Part shown: piece by piece, positions 17,701-25,279 of the stretch | Position numbering within the stretch: position 1 is the stretch's first letter | Layout: each line of letters opens with the position of its first letter | Source: Bacteroidales bacterium | GTDB taxonomy: Bacteria > Bacteroidota > Bacteroidia > Bacteroidales > JAQUTK01 | Direction of reading: 5' to 3' | Assembly: GCA_028709785.1 (NCBI GenBank) | Contig: JAQUTK010000031.1 | Coordinates: forward strand, 1 to 44,059 | DNA: 44,059 nucleotides | Translations under genes and position numbers: made by a program | The notes under the pieces: model-generated | What the model was told of the DNA's origin: nothing | Seen by the model: only the letters and a program-made list of their open reading frames with translations | Database searches by the model: none

Positions 17701-18787
17701 CACAGAACTGCGATCAGACGAACTGGAACAACTGTTTGACCGCTACAGGGCGCTGGATAGTTTTGAAAAACAAGGTGAAAAGAATACCTCTTATGTAGGA
17801 CTGGAACTGGCTATTTGTCATAATACAGTCACGAAGATGCAAGGAGTGATTACGGTGGAAAGTTCGCCAAACAATATGATAACCTTTGTTGTGAAATTGC
17901 CGAGGCTGGAGGTGTCGAATGAAAATAACGCAACTGATTACATTATAGCTCAGGACAAGATATTTAATTTGCCGGTCATTGAAAGAAAAGAGTATGCTTA
18001 TGACAAAGACCGGTTTACGATGTTTGTAATTCATGAAAATCCGGAGATCCTGAATTTTGTGGCAGACTTATTTGCGACCCGTTATAACCTTCATGTTTTT
18101 CACGATGCACAGGAAGCTGATGTTGTTTTGAAACAGGTTCATCCCAATATTATTATTTGTACGATTATACCGGAGTCCGCTTCAAGTGGTATTGATTTTG
18201 TCAAACAGATCAAGCAGGATAAACAAACGACACACATTCCGGTTATTCTTCTTTCTAGTACACAACAGAAGGATATACAGTTGAAAGGCATTGAGTCTGG
18301 TGCAGATATTTGTCTGACGCTTCCGTTTGATGTGGAATATCTGAAAGCGGTTACTGCTCAGCTGTTGAAAAAGAATCAATCGCTGAAAGATTATTACAAG
18401 TCATCGCTGAGTTCCTTTGAACTGCTCGATGGTCAGATGTTACACAAAGATGACAAAGAGTTTCTGGATAAGATGTTGCAGATAATCAGCGACAACAGTT
18501 CCGATACAGAACTTTCTACTTCTTTTGTCGCAGACTCCATGGGAATCAGTGTGCGCAATCTGTATCGCCGGTTGAATGGTATCACCAATCAGACACCGAT
18601 AAATATTATAAAACAATACAGGCTGCATATTGCCGAACAGCTGCTGGTTACAACCAAAATGTCTATTGATGAGATCATCTATAAATCGGGTTTTAACAAT
18701 CGGGGAACTTTCTTTAAATGTTTCGCTGAAAAATATGGTTGCACTCCCAAAATATACAGAGAACGTATGATGGATGGATTGAATTAA
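14771..18787 (+). CDS. HTCS-like transmembrane AraC regulator with degenerate kinase and receiver
   Basis: 1338 residues from the ATG preceding KTTVSFFVLLFLLLQ; the frame opens earlier at 14708 but that would put 21 residues before the signal peptide. Domain order is that of hybrid two-component systems: periplasmic propeller repeats (LWIG/LWVGT motifs, about 30-680), Y_Y_Y domain (about 690-765), one membrane helix (about 775-795), HisKA/HATPase region (about 820-1040), receiver (about 1075-1195) and AraC helix-turn-helix (about 1240-1335). The signalling core is altered throughout. Arg-831 stands where the phospho-accepting His belongs (ITRELSTPL). Tyr-947 replaces the N-box Asn (YAFKHTP) and Asn-975 the G1 Asp (SNSG), and the GxG boxes are lost. 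Thr-1131 replaces the receiver Asp and Leu-1184 the receiver Lys. The frame is intact, so it is probably a working one-component-like regulator. Confidence 0.9.
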   Translation: MKTTVSFFVLLFLLLQNSFGQNLRQISSREGISNNAILSLCQDRDGYIWLGTCDGLNLWDGNEMQLFPPSPQIANYLSGNLIEEIVITDDNLFWIRTNHGLDKLNPTSKSVERHSELQGSFMFATRKSDEVFVFFNSDGLQYYNKQKKYFEKAVLKGVELINVLDIVLAKEDELWFFCKSGIYYSTFSYSADGSCSFGALHEIKHPYPLLCAYEDHGTVYFIDDSKVFYELDLTEKQITYKKKLKDEIDQRGKVSGIIRDGKDYMVAFFTNGVIRLKATPQNSEKYVSESLDIFCGVFSLMKDHSQDIVWIGSDGQGLYQYTKSNIIFKTVSYTDLPVMVSKPARAMYMDRENTLWVGTKDDGILRISDFYNCKKFTSQNTQKITKENSALTSNAVFVILPSSRNILWIGSDGPGLNYYSYKDKSFHKLPSTSGIISVHGLLEVGDSVLWIATTGRGIYKASISGTKDAPVLSSIQPVYFNEILSVKDIYFTIFKENDSILWFGNRGEGAVRYNTVTNKHRVLKFASNLPMSANDIFSVYRSKDKRMWFGTGSGLIGCANDAPSAEALSDPRALLTTHNAIHGVLEDSKGNLWLSSNRGLTEFSPNDSNYVTYGYAYGLNTIEFSDGAFFLDEKKNVMFFGGINGFVTVSENSVREYAYDPAILFKDIRINEKIESVSNLLKDDELVLDYDQNFFTLTISALDYVNGSNYSYMYKLEGYNEEWINNFHSNKLSFTGLPPGRYLLHVRYHNYVSDTDSQVYDLRIHILPPWYASPWAKLVYALVALIVIGSIIQSLILRHKKRKFRRQQKLEQVQKEEVYESKLRFFSYITRELSTPLTLIGGPCQQILGYNKADNYVKDYAATIQRNVSKLNELMFMLNEFSGAGNNAVNGKIELLSVTLISREITQSYMDYSRNSLINYNVEIQNDMIWPSDRDDLSLIMNTLLSYAFKHTPVRGEVGIVVRVKEEALFLSVSNSGTELRSDELEQLFDRYRALDSFEKQGEKNTSYVGLELAICHNTVTKMQGVITVESSPNNMITFVVKLPRLEVSNENNATDYIIAQDKIFNLPVIERKEYAYDKDRFTMFVIHENPEILNFVADLFATRYNLHVFHDAQEADVVLKQVHPNIIICTIIPESASSGIDFVKQIKQDKQTTHIPVILLSSTQQKDIQLKGIESGADICLTLPFDVEYLKAVTAQLLKKNQSLKDYYKSSLSSFELLDGQMLHKDDKEFLDKMLQIISDNSSDTELSTSFVADSMGISVRNLYRRLNGITNQTPINIIKQYRLHIAEQLLVTTKMSIDEIIYKSGFNNRGTFFKCFAEKYGCTPKIYRERMMDGLN

Positions 18788-18887
18788 TATTGATTTTCAA
18801 TCTGTTTTGCAAAATAATACAAATAATATGATTACCTTTCGCTGATTAATATAGAGATCGAAGAAACCAATTATTGCAAATCTTATC

Positions 18888-20726
18888 ATGTTGAACAGAT
18901 ACATTTCGATGATTGATGATCCCGGGGCTTCCTGGAACTCTCATACGATGAATCAAGTTAATATTGATGAGATAAGATTATGCTTCTTAACCACACCGGA
19001 TAGTGATACGCATCAGCGTGAAAAACAAAGAGAGGTGTTGGATAAAATCATTGGAGAATATATTTCTACAATCAGTTCAATGCCTGAGGACGTTTTTTCC
19101 GGCATCTTGAATTCTACTTCATTAGTCTGTAACTCTTTGGACTTCGGTCTTGAGCTCCTGAGTCGTAACGCGCAGATATTGGGAAGGACGTTGGATGCCA
19201 GATTATCATTGGTATATGAACAGGATATGATCACCCGCTTGATGTCAGAAGATCTGGTCCAATTGTTCAGAATCCCGGATATCCAAAAAGATCGGCTGCT
19301 ACAGATTGAAAAAGCCCTACAATCTCTTCAAAAGGCCTTTTATGAGGTGGATTATTACAATCAGGCACTGCGGTATCTATTAGAAGCCGAGCGGTCAGAG
19401 CCTTCCGATTATATCGTATTGTATTTCATTGGAATGATTTATCTCTATGCTGTTCCTTGTATGGATTTGCCCAAGGCGGAGAGCTATTTCAGAAAGGCAT
19501 CCGTTTTTTCCCGTCTGGACACAAATCCCAATGCGGTGAAACTTGCAGATATCGCCTCCTCTGATTATCGAATGCAACACTCGTCTCTTCCTGAAAGTCA
19601 AAAGATACAGATGATTGCTTCTGAAGCTTTCTTTCAAGCAGCTTTGGCTTCTTTTTTTCAAAGGAAATACAGTGAAGCTGCGGAATTGTCTTCCATGGCG
19701 TTTGAACTCAATCCCTATATGCATGAAGCCGCCTATTATGCTTGTTTGTCGAGTGGATTGGCAGGCAATAAAGAACAGACATTAAAATGGCTCGAAGAGT
19801 TGGTCAATAAGATGCCACTCTATGCAGTCGTTGCGGCCTGTGATCCGTTGCTGGCTTCCCGCGATTACGTGCAGGAATGGATGAAAACACTCAAACAGAA
19901 TACTGTCAATGAAGCTTCGCTTGTTCTGGATGATCTGGAAGCTCATCTTCTCAAGAGCAGCATCTATGTAAATGATCTTCAAAACGTGCGGGTCAAACTC
20001 TATGAAGCAGATTATCTGGATGCCGTTGAATTACAGACCTCCCTGAAACAAAAGATTGCTGTATCTCTCAGAAAGGAGAACGAGGAGTATGAAATGAATA
20101 AAGAGGGGGTCTCATTTCTCAAAGGGGTAATTGGTGATTACAATCGGATGATCATAAAACTGAAAAAGAATAGTTTTTCGCATGTGCCAGCCATTAAAGG
20201 GGTGGATCCGAAGGTAACCGATGAATTTGATACGATTCTTTCACCCGACTATTCAACTCCGGTCAATCAGTCGCAAGTAGCTGAAAGAATTGCGGCGATG
20301 ATCCATTCCATAGACAAACGCTATGAGGAGAATGACAACGAGCTCGAAGCAACTCGTAATATCCTCCTTCAGAAGATCGCAGAACATGAAACTGACCGCC
20401 TTGGTATGGGTGAGAATCTACTACATCTCAATATGCTTGTTGCCGGTTTTGCCCCTTTCGCCGCAGTGATCGCCGGTTTGTTTGGTTACTTCCAGACACC
20501 TGATACAATAGGAAATGTTGATGAGTATATGCTTCCCTGGATCAATTTCTTTATCGGACTGTTTAGTGTCTCAATCCTGTTTGTTGTTGTTTACCAGATC
20601 ATCAGAACCGTGAAACGACGGTGCTATAAATCATCACTTCTGGAAATCAATCTCGGCAAAGAGATTGCCGTTTTGGACGAATTTATTATTAAGTTTGATG
20701 AAATAAAGATGTTGCTTTATGCGTGA
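18888..20726 (+). CDS. Unrecognised TPR-like protein with two C-terminal membrane helices
   Basis: 612 residues, no signal peptide. Residues about 130-330 contain helical TPR-like pairs (YYNQALRYLLEAERSEPSDYIVL and FFQRKYSEAAELSSMAFELNP). About 380-510 is charged and partly coiled coil. Two hydrophobic helices follow at about 513-535 and 547-572 with a short acidic linker, then a basic, coiled tail. The MLVAGFAPFAAVIAGLFGYF helix pair recalls the end of CorA-type transporters, but the GMN signature is absent. I do not recognise the family. The bulk of the protein would face the cytoplasm. It follows the regulator by 100 bp on the same strand and converges with the ferredoxin-like gene. An ATG at 18948 is an alternative start. 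A signalling or membrane-damage sensor role is only a guess. Confidence 0.75.
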   Translation: MLNRYISMIDDPGASWNSHTMNQVNIDEIRLCFLTTPDSDTHQREKQREVLDKIIGEYISTISSMPEDVFSGILNSTSLVCNSLDFGLELLSRNAQILGRTLDARLSLVYEQDMITRLMSEDLVQLFRIPDIQKDRLLQIEKALQSLQKAFYEVDYYNQALRYLLEAERSEPSDYIVLYFIGMIYLYAVPCMDLPKAESYFRKASVFSRLDTNPNAVKLADIASSDYRMQHSSLPESQKIQMIASEAFFQAALASFFQRKYSEAAELSSMAFELNPYMHEAAYYACLSSGLAGNKEQTLKWLEELVNKMPLYAVVAACDPLLASRDYVQEWMKTLKQNTVNEASLVLDDLEAHLLKSSIYVNDLQNVRVKLYEADYLDAVELQTSLKQKIAVSLRKENEEYEMNKEGVSFLKGVIGDYNRMIIKLKKNSFSHVPAIKGVDPKVTDEFDTILSPDYSTPVNQSQVAERIAAMIHSIDKRYEENDNELEATRNILLQKIAEHETDRLGMGENLLHLNMLVAGFAPFAAVIAGLFGYFQTPDTIGNVDEYMLPWINFFIGLFSVSILFVVVYQIIRTVKRRCYKSSLLEINLGKEIAVLDEFIIKFDEIKMLLYA

Positions 20727-20733
20727 ACTGTTC

Positions 20734-21588
20734 TTACAGCCACCGTTCTTCCAATAGTTCTCCCCGGACGCTGAACTTGATTAGTTTGATCGGTACCATG
20801 CGTTGCGCCATATCGCGGGCCTTTTCACAGATACGAAGCAATCCGCCGCAGCAGGGTACTTCCATGATCATGACTGTCAGCGTATTGATGCCCCCTTCGT
20901 CAATCATAGTCATGATCTTTTCTAGGTATTCATTCTGATCATGATCCAGTTTCGGACAAGCAATAGCGAGACGTTTGTTTTTCAGATAAGTGGTATGGAA
21001 GTTACCGACGGCAAAAGCGGTACAATCCGCAGCGACGAGCAGGTCTGCCCCTTTAAGATATGGTGCTGTAGGAGAGAGTAGGTGTAGTTGTACAGGCCAT
21101 TGCTGTAATTCGCTGCCTTGCGCAACAGGATCAGTCGGTTTATTTTGTACCTGATGGGCGACCGGCGTAAAACTCATCGCTCTGCTACCCGGACAACCTC
21201 CACCGACAGGTTGATGCGTAGGTGCTACCGGACGAAAGGGAGGCACGGGAATCTCCATCCTTCTCAATACACCGACCGCTTCCTGCAACAACTCCGATTG
21301 ATCGTGTTCAAAAAGATGTTTGAGATGTGCCTGAATCACTTTCTCACCTTTGGGGATCAAACGCTCCATCACAGCACTTTCGTTGTACACTTCAGCCTCA
21401 CGTTCTTCCAATGATATGGCCCCTACCGGACATTCCCCAATACAAGCTCCCAAACCATCACAATAGAGTTCGCTTACTATAGTGGCTTTGTCATTGATAA
21501 GCTGAAGAGCCCCTTCATGACACCCTTTCACACATTGTCCGCATCCGTTGCAGAGCTCTTCATTAATCTTGATAATTGTGCGTCTCAT
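20734..21588 (-). CDS. 4Fe-4S ferredoxin-type protein
   Basis: 284 residues from the ATG preceded by GAGAGAAAGAT; the frame continues 9 codons upstream to 21615, but the purine-rich ribosome site favours 21588. Two cluster motifs lie at the N-terminus: CNGCGQCVKGC, then the less usual CDGLGACIGECP with five residues between its first two cysteines. The C-terminal half has conserved LLVAADCTAFAVGNFH, LAIACPKLD and EVPCCGGL, with further cysteines that could bind a cluster or metal. Proteins of this layout are common in anaerobes as uncharacterised iron-sulfur proteins, possibly in electron transfer. It is cytoplasmic and ends 7 bp from the convergent TPR-like gene. The specific partner is not visible. 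Confidence 0.87.
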   Translation of the reverse strand: MRRTIIKINEELCNGCGQCVKGCHEGALQLINDKATIVSELYCDGLGACIGECPVGAISLEEREAEVYNESAVMERLIPKGEKVIQAHLKHLFEHDQSELLQEAVGVLRRMEIPVPPFRPVAPTHQPVGGGCPGSRAMSFTPVAHQVQNKPTDPVAQGSELQQWPVQLHLLSPTAPYLKGADLLVAADCTAFAVGNFHTTYLKNKRLAIACPKLDHDQNEYLEKIMTMIDEGGINTLTVMIMEVPCCGGLLRICEKARDMAQRMVPIKLIKFSVRGELLEERWL

Positions 21589-21779
21589 ATCTTTCTCTCT
21601 TATTAGTTTATGCAAAGTTCGGTACTTCGTCCGGGTAATAATGTATCATTTGTTACAAACAGCCGTATTTTTTTCTTTTTCTGCTTTTTACCACTGAAAC
21701 GAGGAAGAATTGATGGTATAAAACCGTATTAAATTTATTTAATATGGCGATGGGATGCTGCGATTCTCAATAATTGCTT

Positions 21780-21787
21780 TACATTTG
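21780..21787 (+). promoter_or_regulatory. -7 box of the GH92 operon
   Basis: TACATTTG fits TAnnTTTG and lies 52 bp before the GH92 start. The -33 region is weak. The rest of the 251-bp gap back to the ferredoxin-like gene shows no other feature that I can support. Confidence 0.4.
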
Positions 21788-21839
21788 AAGAAATTTTGTA
21801 CTAATACGAACGAATTACTAAATATTTCTGATCAAATCC

Positions 21840-24107
21840 ATGAAAAGAGTCACATCTTCTTGTATGCTCATTTGGACAGCTGTTCTGTTCTATGCTGTTA
21901 ATATTCAAAAAGTTGAAGCTCTTAAATCTCCTGTAGATTATGTAAATCCATACATGGGCAACATCAGTCATCTGCTTGTTCCTACATATCCGACCGTTCA
22001 TCTGCCCAATAGCATCGTACGTATTTATCCGGAAAGAAATGATTTCACCTCCGATCAGGTACGGGGTCTTCCTTTGGTTGTGACGAGTCATAGAGGGAGC
22101 TCGGCTTTTTATCTCAGTCCGGTCGCTGCAACAACAGAACCTCTCACTCCTGTGAAATCATATTCATACGACAACGAGAAGATTACTCCTTACCGCTACT
22201 CGGTTTATCTGGATGAAGGGCATGTCCATGTTGACTTCGCACCTTCCGCTCAGTCTGCTGTATACGAACTGACTTTCGACAAGGAAAGCGGAAATCAGTT
22301 GGTCGTTCAGACACGCAACGGTAAACTGGAGTCAAACGGAAAAGGGGTCTCCGGTTATCAGGTGATTGACGGAGATACAAAAGTATATATGTATCTCGAA
22401 GCGGAGCAAACCCCTGTTAACACAGGCGCGTTACGCAACGGGAAGATCGAAATTACGAGTACATCCGTGGAAGGAGAAAATTGTGCCATGGTACTCGGCT
22501 TTTACTCTAAGCAGGTACGTTTGCGCTATGGCATTTCTTATATCAGTTGCGAACAGGCAAAATTGAATCTAAGGAGAGAAATCAATACCTATTCAGTAAA
22601 CGAGATTGCCCAAAAAGGACGCGATCGCTGGAACGAGGTACTTGGAAAAATAACCGTGGAGGGTGGCGATGAAAATGATAAAGTCGTCTTTTATACCTCA
22701 CTCTATCGTGTTTATGAGCGAATGGTCAATATTTCAGAAGATGGACGCTATTACAGTGCCACAGACGGAAAGATTCATGAAGATGAAGGAATACCTTATT
22801 TTGTGGACGACTGGATATGGGATACCTATCGGGCTGCCCATCCGCTCCGGGTACTGATTGACTCGGAGATGGAACAGGCTATGATCACTTCGTATATCCG
22901 GATGGCCCAACACGCCCCCGATGGCTGGATGCCTACATTCCCCGAGATTATGGGCGATACCTACCGAATGAATGGCAATCATGCCGTGGCTGTTGTTTGG
23001 GATGCTTATTGCAAGGGACTGAGAGGCTTTGACCTGCAGGCTGCCTATAAAGCATGTAAAGCGGCGGTAATGGAGAAGTCGTTGCTCCCATGGACCAAAA
23101 CACCTGCCACCAAACTGGATGCCTTTTACAAAGAGAAGGGCTACTTCCCGGCTTTAAAACCAGGAGAAAAAGAATCTGTCAAGGAAGTTTCCGGATGGGA
23201 GAAGCGTCAACCGGTTGCGGTCACTTTGGGAACCTGTTTTGATGATTATTGTTTGTCGCAGATAGCCAAAGAGCTGAAGAATGAGAATGACTATCACTAT
23301 TTCCTGAAACGCTCCTATAATTACCGTAATCTATTCAATCCCGAGACCAGTTTCTTTCATCCCAAGGATGCGGATGGTCGCTTTATTATGCCTTTCGACT
23401 ATCGTTATTCGGGAGGAATAGGAGCACGGGATTATTACGATGAGAACAATGGTTGGTTATATCGCTGGGATGTGCAGCACAATCCGGCTGACCTGATCCG
23501 TCTGATGGGATCACCTGAGAAGTTTGTAAAGAATCTGGATCAGACCTTTCGCGAGCCTCTGGGAAAGAGTAAGTATGATTTCTTTTCACAGTTGCCCGAT
23601 CATACAGGTAACGTGGGCCAGTTCTCAATGGCAAATGAGCCGGCATTGCACGTCCCCTATCTTTACATCTATGCCGGACAACCCTGGAAAACACAGAAAA
23701 GGATCAGACAGCTGCTCGAACAGTGGTTTCGCAATGATCTGATGGGTGTGCCCGGCGATGAAGACGGTGGTGGTATGTCTGCCTTTGTGGTCTTCTCGTC
23801 CATGGGCTTTTATCCGGTTAATCCGGGTTCGCCGAACTATGTAATCGGTAGTCCGCTATTCAAAAAAATGAAGATGAAACTCAGCAACGGCTCTGTGTTT
23901 GAGATAGAAGCAAAAAACTGTTCTGCAAATGCGAAATATATCCAATCGGCAACCCTGAATGGAAAAGTGTGGAACAAAGCCTGGTTTACACACGAGGATA
24001 TAATCAAAGGAGGTAAACTGGTACTTGTGATGGGTGAAAAAGCCAATGAAAACTGGGCTTCTTCCATGGACAATGTACCTCCTTCTGCAGAGTTACCAAT
24101 TAAATAA
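21840..24107 (+). CDS. Secreted GH92 alpha-mannosidase
   Basis: 755 residues with a signal peptide of about 27 residues. GH92 enzymes are calcium-dependent inverting exo-alpha-mannosidases, mostly alpha-1,2. The start of the mature protein (SPVDYVNPYMGN) and the barrel motifs are diagnostic: IWDTYRAAHPL, GDTYRMNGNHA, FSMANEPALHVPYLY with the likely general acid Glu-600, and PGDEDGGGMSAF with Asp-640 and Asp-642 as the likely general-base pair, then SMGFYPVNPGSPNYVIGSPLF. Length is normal for the family. A COG1237-type metallo-hydrolase follows after 25 bp, so the two form an operon. With GH38 on the other side of the regulator, it points to trimming of mannose-rich glycans. Confidence 0.95.
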   Translation: MKRVTSSCMLIWTAVLFYAVNIQKVEALKSPVDYVNPYMGNISHLLVPTYPTVHLPNSIVRIYPERNDFTSDQVRGLPLVVTSHRGSSAFYLSPVAATTEPLTPVKSYSYDNEKITPYRYSVYLDEGHVHVDFAPSAQSAVYELTFDKESGNQLVVQTRNGKLESNGKGVSGYQVIDGDTKVYMYLEAEQTPVNTGALRNGKIEITSTSVEGENCAMVLGFYSKQVRLRYGISYISCEQAKLNLRREINTYSVNEIAQKGRDRWNEVLGKITVEGGDENDKVVFYTSLYRVYERMVNISEDGRYYSATDGKIHEDEGIPYFVDDWIWDTYRAAHPLRVLIDSEMEQAMITSYIRMAQHAPDGWMPTFPEIMGDTYRMNGNHAVAVVWDAYCKGLRGFDLQAAYKACKAAVMEKSLLPWTKTPATKLDAFYKEKGYFPALKPGEKESVKEVSGWEKRQPVAVTLGTCFDDYCLSQIAKELKNENDYHYFLKRSYNYRNLFNPETSFFHPKDADGRFIMPFDYRYSGGIGARDYYDENNGWLYRWDVQHNPADLIRLMGSPEKFVKNLDQTFREPLGKSKYDFFSQLPDHTGNVGQFSMANEPALHVPYLYIYAGQPWKTQKRIRQLLEQWFRNDLMGVPGDEDGGGMSAFVVFSSMGFYPVNPGSPNYVIGSPLFKKMKMKLSNGSVFEIEAKNCSANAKYIQSATLNGKVWNKAWFTHEDIIKGGKLVLVMGEKANENWASSMDNVPPSAELPIK

Positions 24108-24132
24108 TATTAAACATCAACTTATATTTAGA

Positions 24133-24966
24133 ATGAAGATTACAGTCTTAGTAGACAATCGCGCGGGTGATATGTTATTAGAAACAGAACATGGTTTGTC
24201 AATATATTTCGAGAATCAAGATTACAAATGCTTGCTGGATACAGGCGATTCAGACCTTTTTGTCCGCAACGCGGCAAAGCTAGGCGTCGATCTGACAGAC
24301 GTCGATTACGTGTTTATATCGCACGGGCATTCTGATCATTTAGGCGGATTGCCCTTTTTTCTGAAATTAAACTCAAAGGCAAAAATAATTGTTTCCGCAT
24401 ATGCTTTCAACCAGCATTTCTTCTCCCGACGTACCGGTTTCAGAGAGATAGGAGTCAATATGGATATCTCCGAACATATGGATCGTTTTGTGTTTGTCAA
24501 ACGGGAAGCGATATTTATGAATGGCAATATCCGCGTATTATCAGCCGACAGTGAGAAATATCCCTTTCCAAAAGGAAATTCTACTTTGTATAAAGACGCA
24601 GGCAAAGGTTTGGAACAAGATGACTTCAATCATGAGCTGATTGTTTTCTTCCCTGAAGATGGCGGACTTGTATTTACGGGATGCGGTCATAAAGGAGTGT
24701 TGAATATTCTGGAGACAGTGAAAGAAAGGACTCTTTTTAATGTGAAGAACGTAATAGGAGGATTTCATCTCCTGGACAACAAAGGATTGCATCAGTTTGA
24801 AGATGAAAAGGATCTGACTGAAATTGCGGATGTGATGCAGACAGAGTATAAAGATACTCATTTCTTCTGCGGGCATTGCACGGGCGAGCTGGCTTATAAG
24901 GTATTGAAAGATAGGCTGGGTAATCAGTTGACTCCTTTTTATACGGGGTTTGCTCTTGAACTGTAA
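24133..24966 (+). CDS. MBL-fold metallo-hydrolase of the COG1237 type
   Basis: 277 residues from the ATG before KITVLVDNRA; the frame runs back to a GTG at 24034 inside the GH92 gene, but the homologous N-terminus is at the ATG. No signal peptide, so cytoplasmic. Motifs are LLDTGDSDLF, VFISHGHSDHLGGLPFF (HxHxDH), VFTGCGHKGVLNIL and VIGGFHLL, with a final FFCGHCTG. These mark the branch containing the archaeal dihydropterin-ribofuranosylaminobenzene phosphate synthase-like proteins. In bacteria the function is generally unknown. It is co-transcribed with the GH92 mannosidase, although a cytoplasmic enzyme next to a secreted one does not give an obvious joint pathway. A strong terminator follows. 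Confidence 0.9.
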   Translation: MKITVLVDNRAGDMLLETEHGLSIYFENQDYKCLLDTGDSDLFVRNAAKLGVDLTDVDYVFISHGHSDHLGGLPFFLKLNSKAKIIVSAYAFNQHFFSRRTGFREIGVNMDISEHMDRFVFVKREAIFMNGNIRVLSADSEKYPFPKGNSTLYKDAGKGLEQDDFNHELIVFFPEDGGLVFTGCGHKGVLNILETVKERTLFNVKNVIGGFHLLDNKGLHQFEDEKDLTEIADVMQTEYKDTHFFCGHCTGELAYKVLKDRLGNQLTPFYTGFALEL

Positions 24967-24995
24967 AGAGAGGCTTTTTTATTATTATCTTGGAA

Positions 24996-25040
24996 CGAGA
25001 TCAGTCGCTTACCCTCTAAGCGACTGATCTCGCTTTCGTT
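24996..25040 (+). terminator. Strong terminator after the GH92-MBL operon
   Basis: A perfect 16-bp stem (24996-25011 with 25017-25032) closes a 5-nt loop and is followed by CTTTCGTTTC. The symmetry is high enough to act in both directions. The rest of the 313-bp gap to the histidine kinase holds a -7 box at 25164 and a possible 25-codon leader frame. Confidence 0.8.
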
Positions 25041-25163
25041 TCAATCGTTTTGTTGCTGTTTATTAGAAATGCAAGAAAATCACCGAATTAACATAAATAA
25101 ATTTAAATCCATTTAATAACGATCGATTTCCTCTCCAAAAGTTCTTAAATAATACAGATTGGT

Positions 25164-25171
25164 TATATTTG
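25164..25171 (+). promoter_or_regulatory. -7 box of the PAS histidine kinase gene
   Basis: TATATTTG matches TAnnTTTG, with GTTC 19 bp upstream as a weak -33 element. Transcription would begin near 25178, leaving about 100 nt of leader before the kinase start codon. Confidence 0.55.
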
Positions 25172-25187
25172 CAACATAATTTGATTA

Positions 25188-25265
25188 ATGAGTCAAGATT
25201 ATCTCTTCAATACACCCAATACTTCTGATCTGAAGTTTGGAAATAATCGGTTCAGTTTTTCTTAA
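25188..25265 (+). CDS. Possible short leader peptide upstream of the kinase
   Basis: A 25-codon frame starting ATG AGT CAA and ending in TAA 14 bp before the kinase ATG. It would be the first start codon on the predicted transcript. The peptide begins MSQDYLFN and shows no attenuator-like codon run. It may be chance; the evidence is only its position in the leader. Confidence 0.2.
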   Translation: MSQDYLFNTPNTSDLKFGNNRFSFS

Positions 25266-25279
25266 AACTGCTTGACAGC

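Noticed and set aside
14708..18787. Frameshift or pseudogene explanation for the HTCS-like regulator
   Set aside because: The frame is continuous from signal peptide to the AraC domain, and the DNA-binding and sensor parts look well kept, so decay of the whole gene is unlikely even though the kinase residues are lost.
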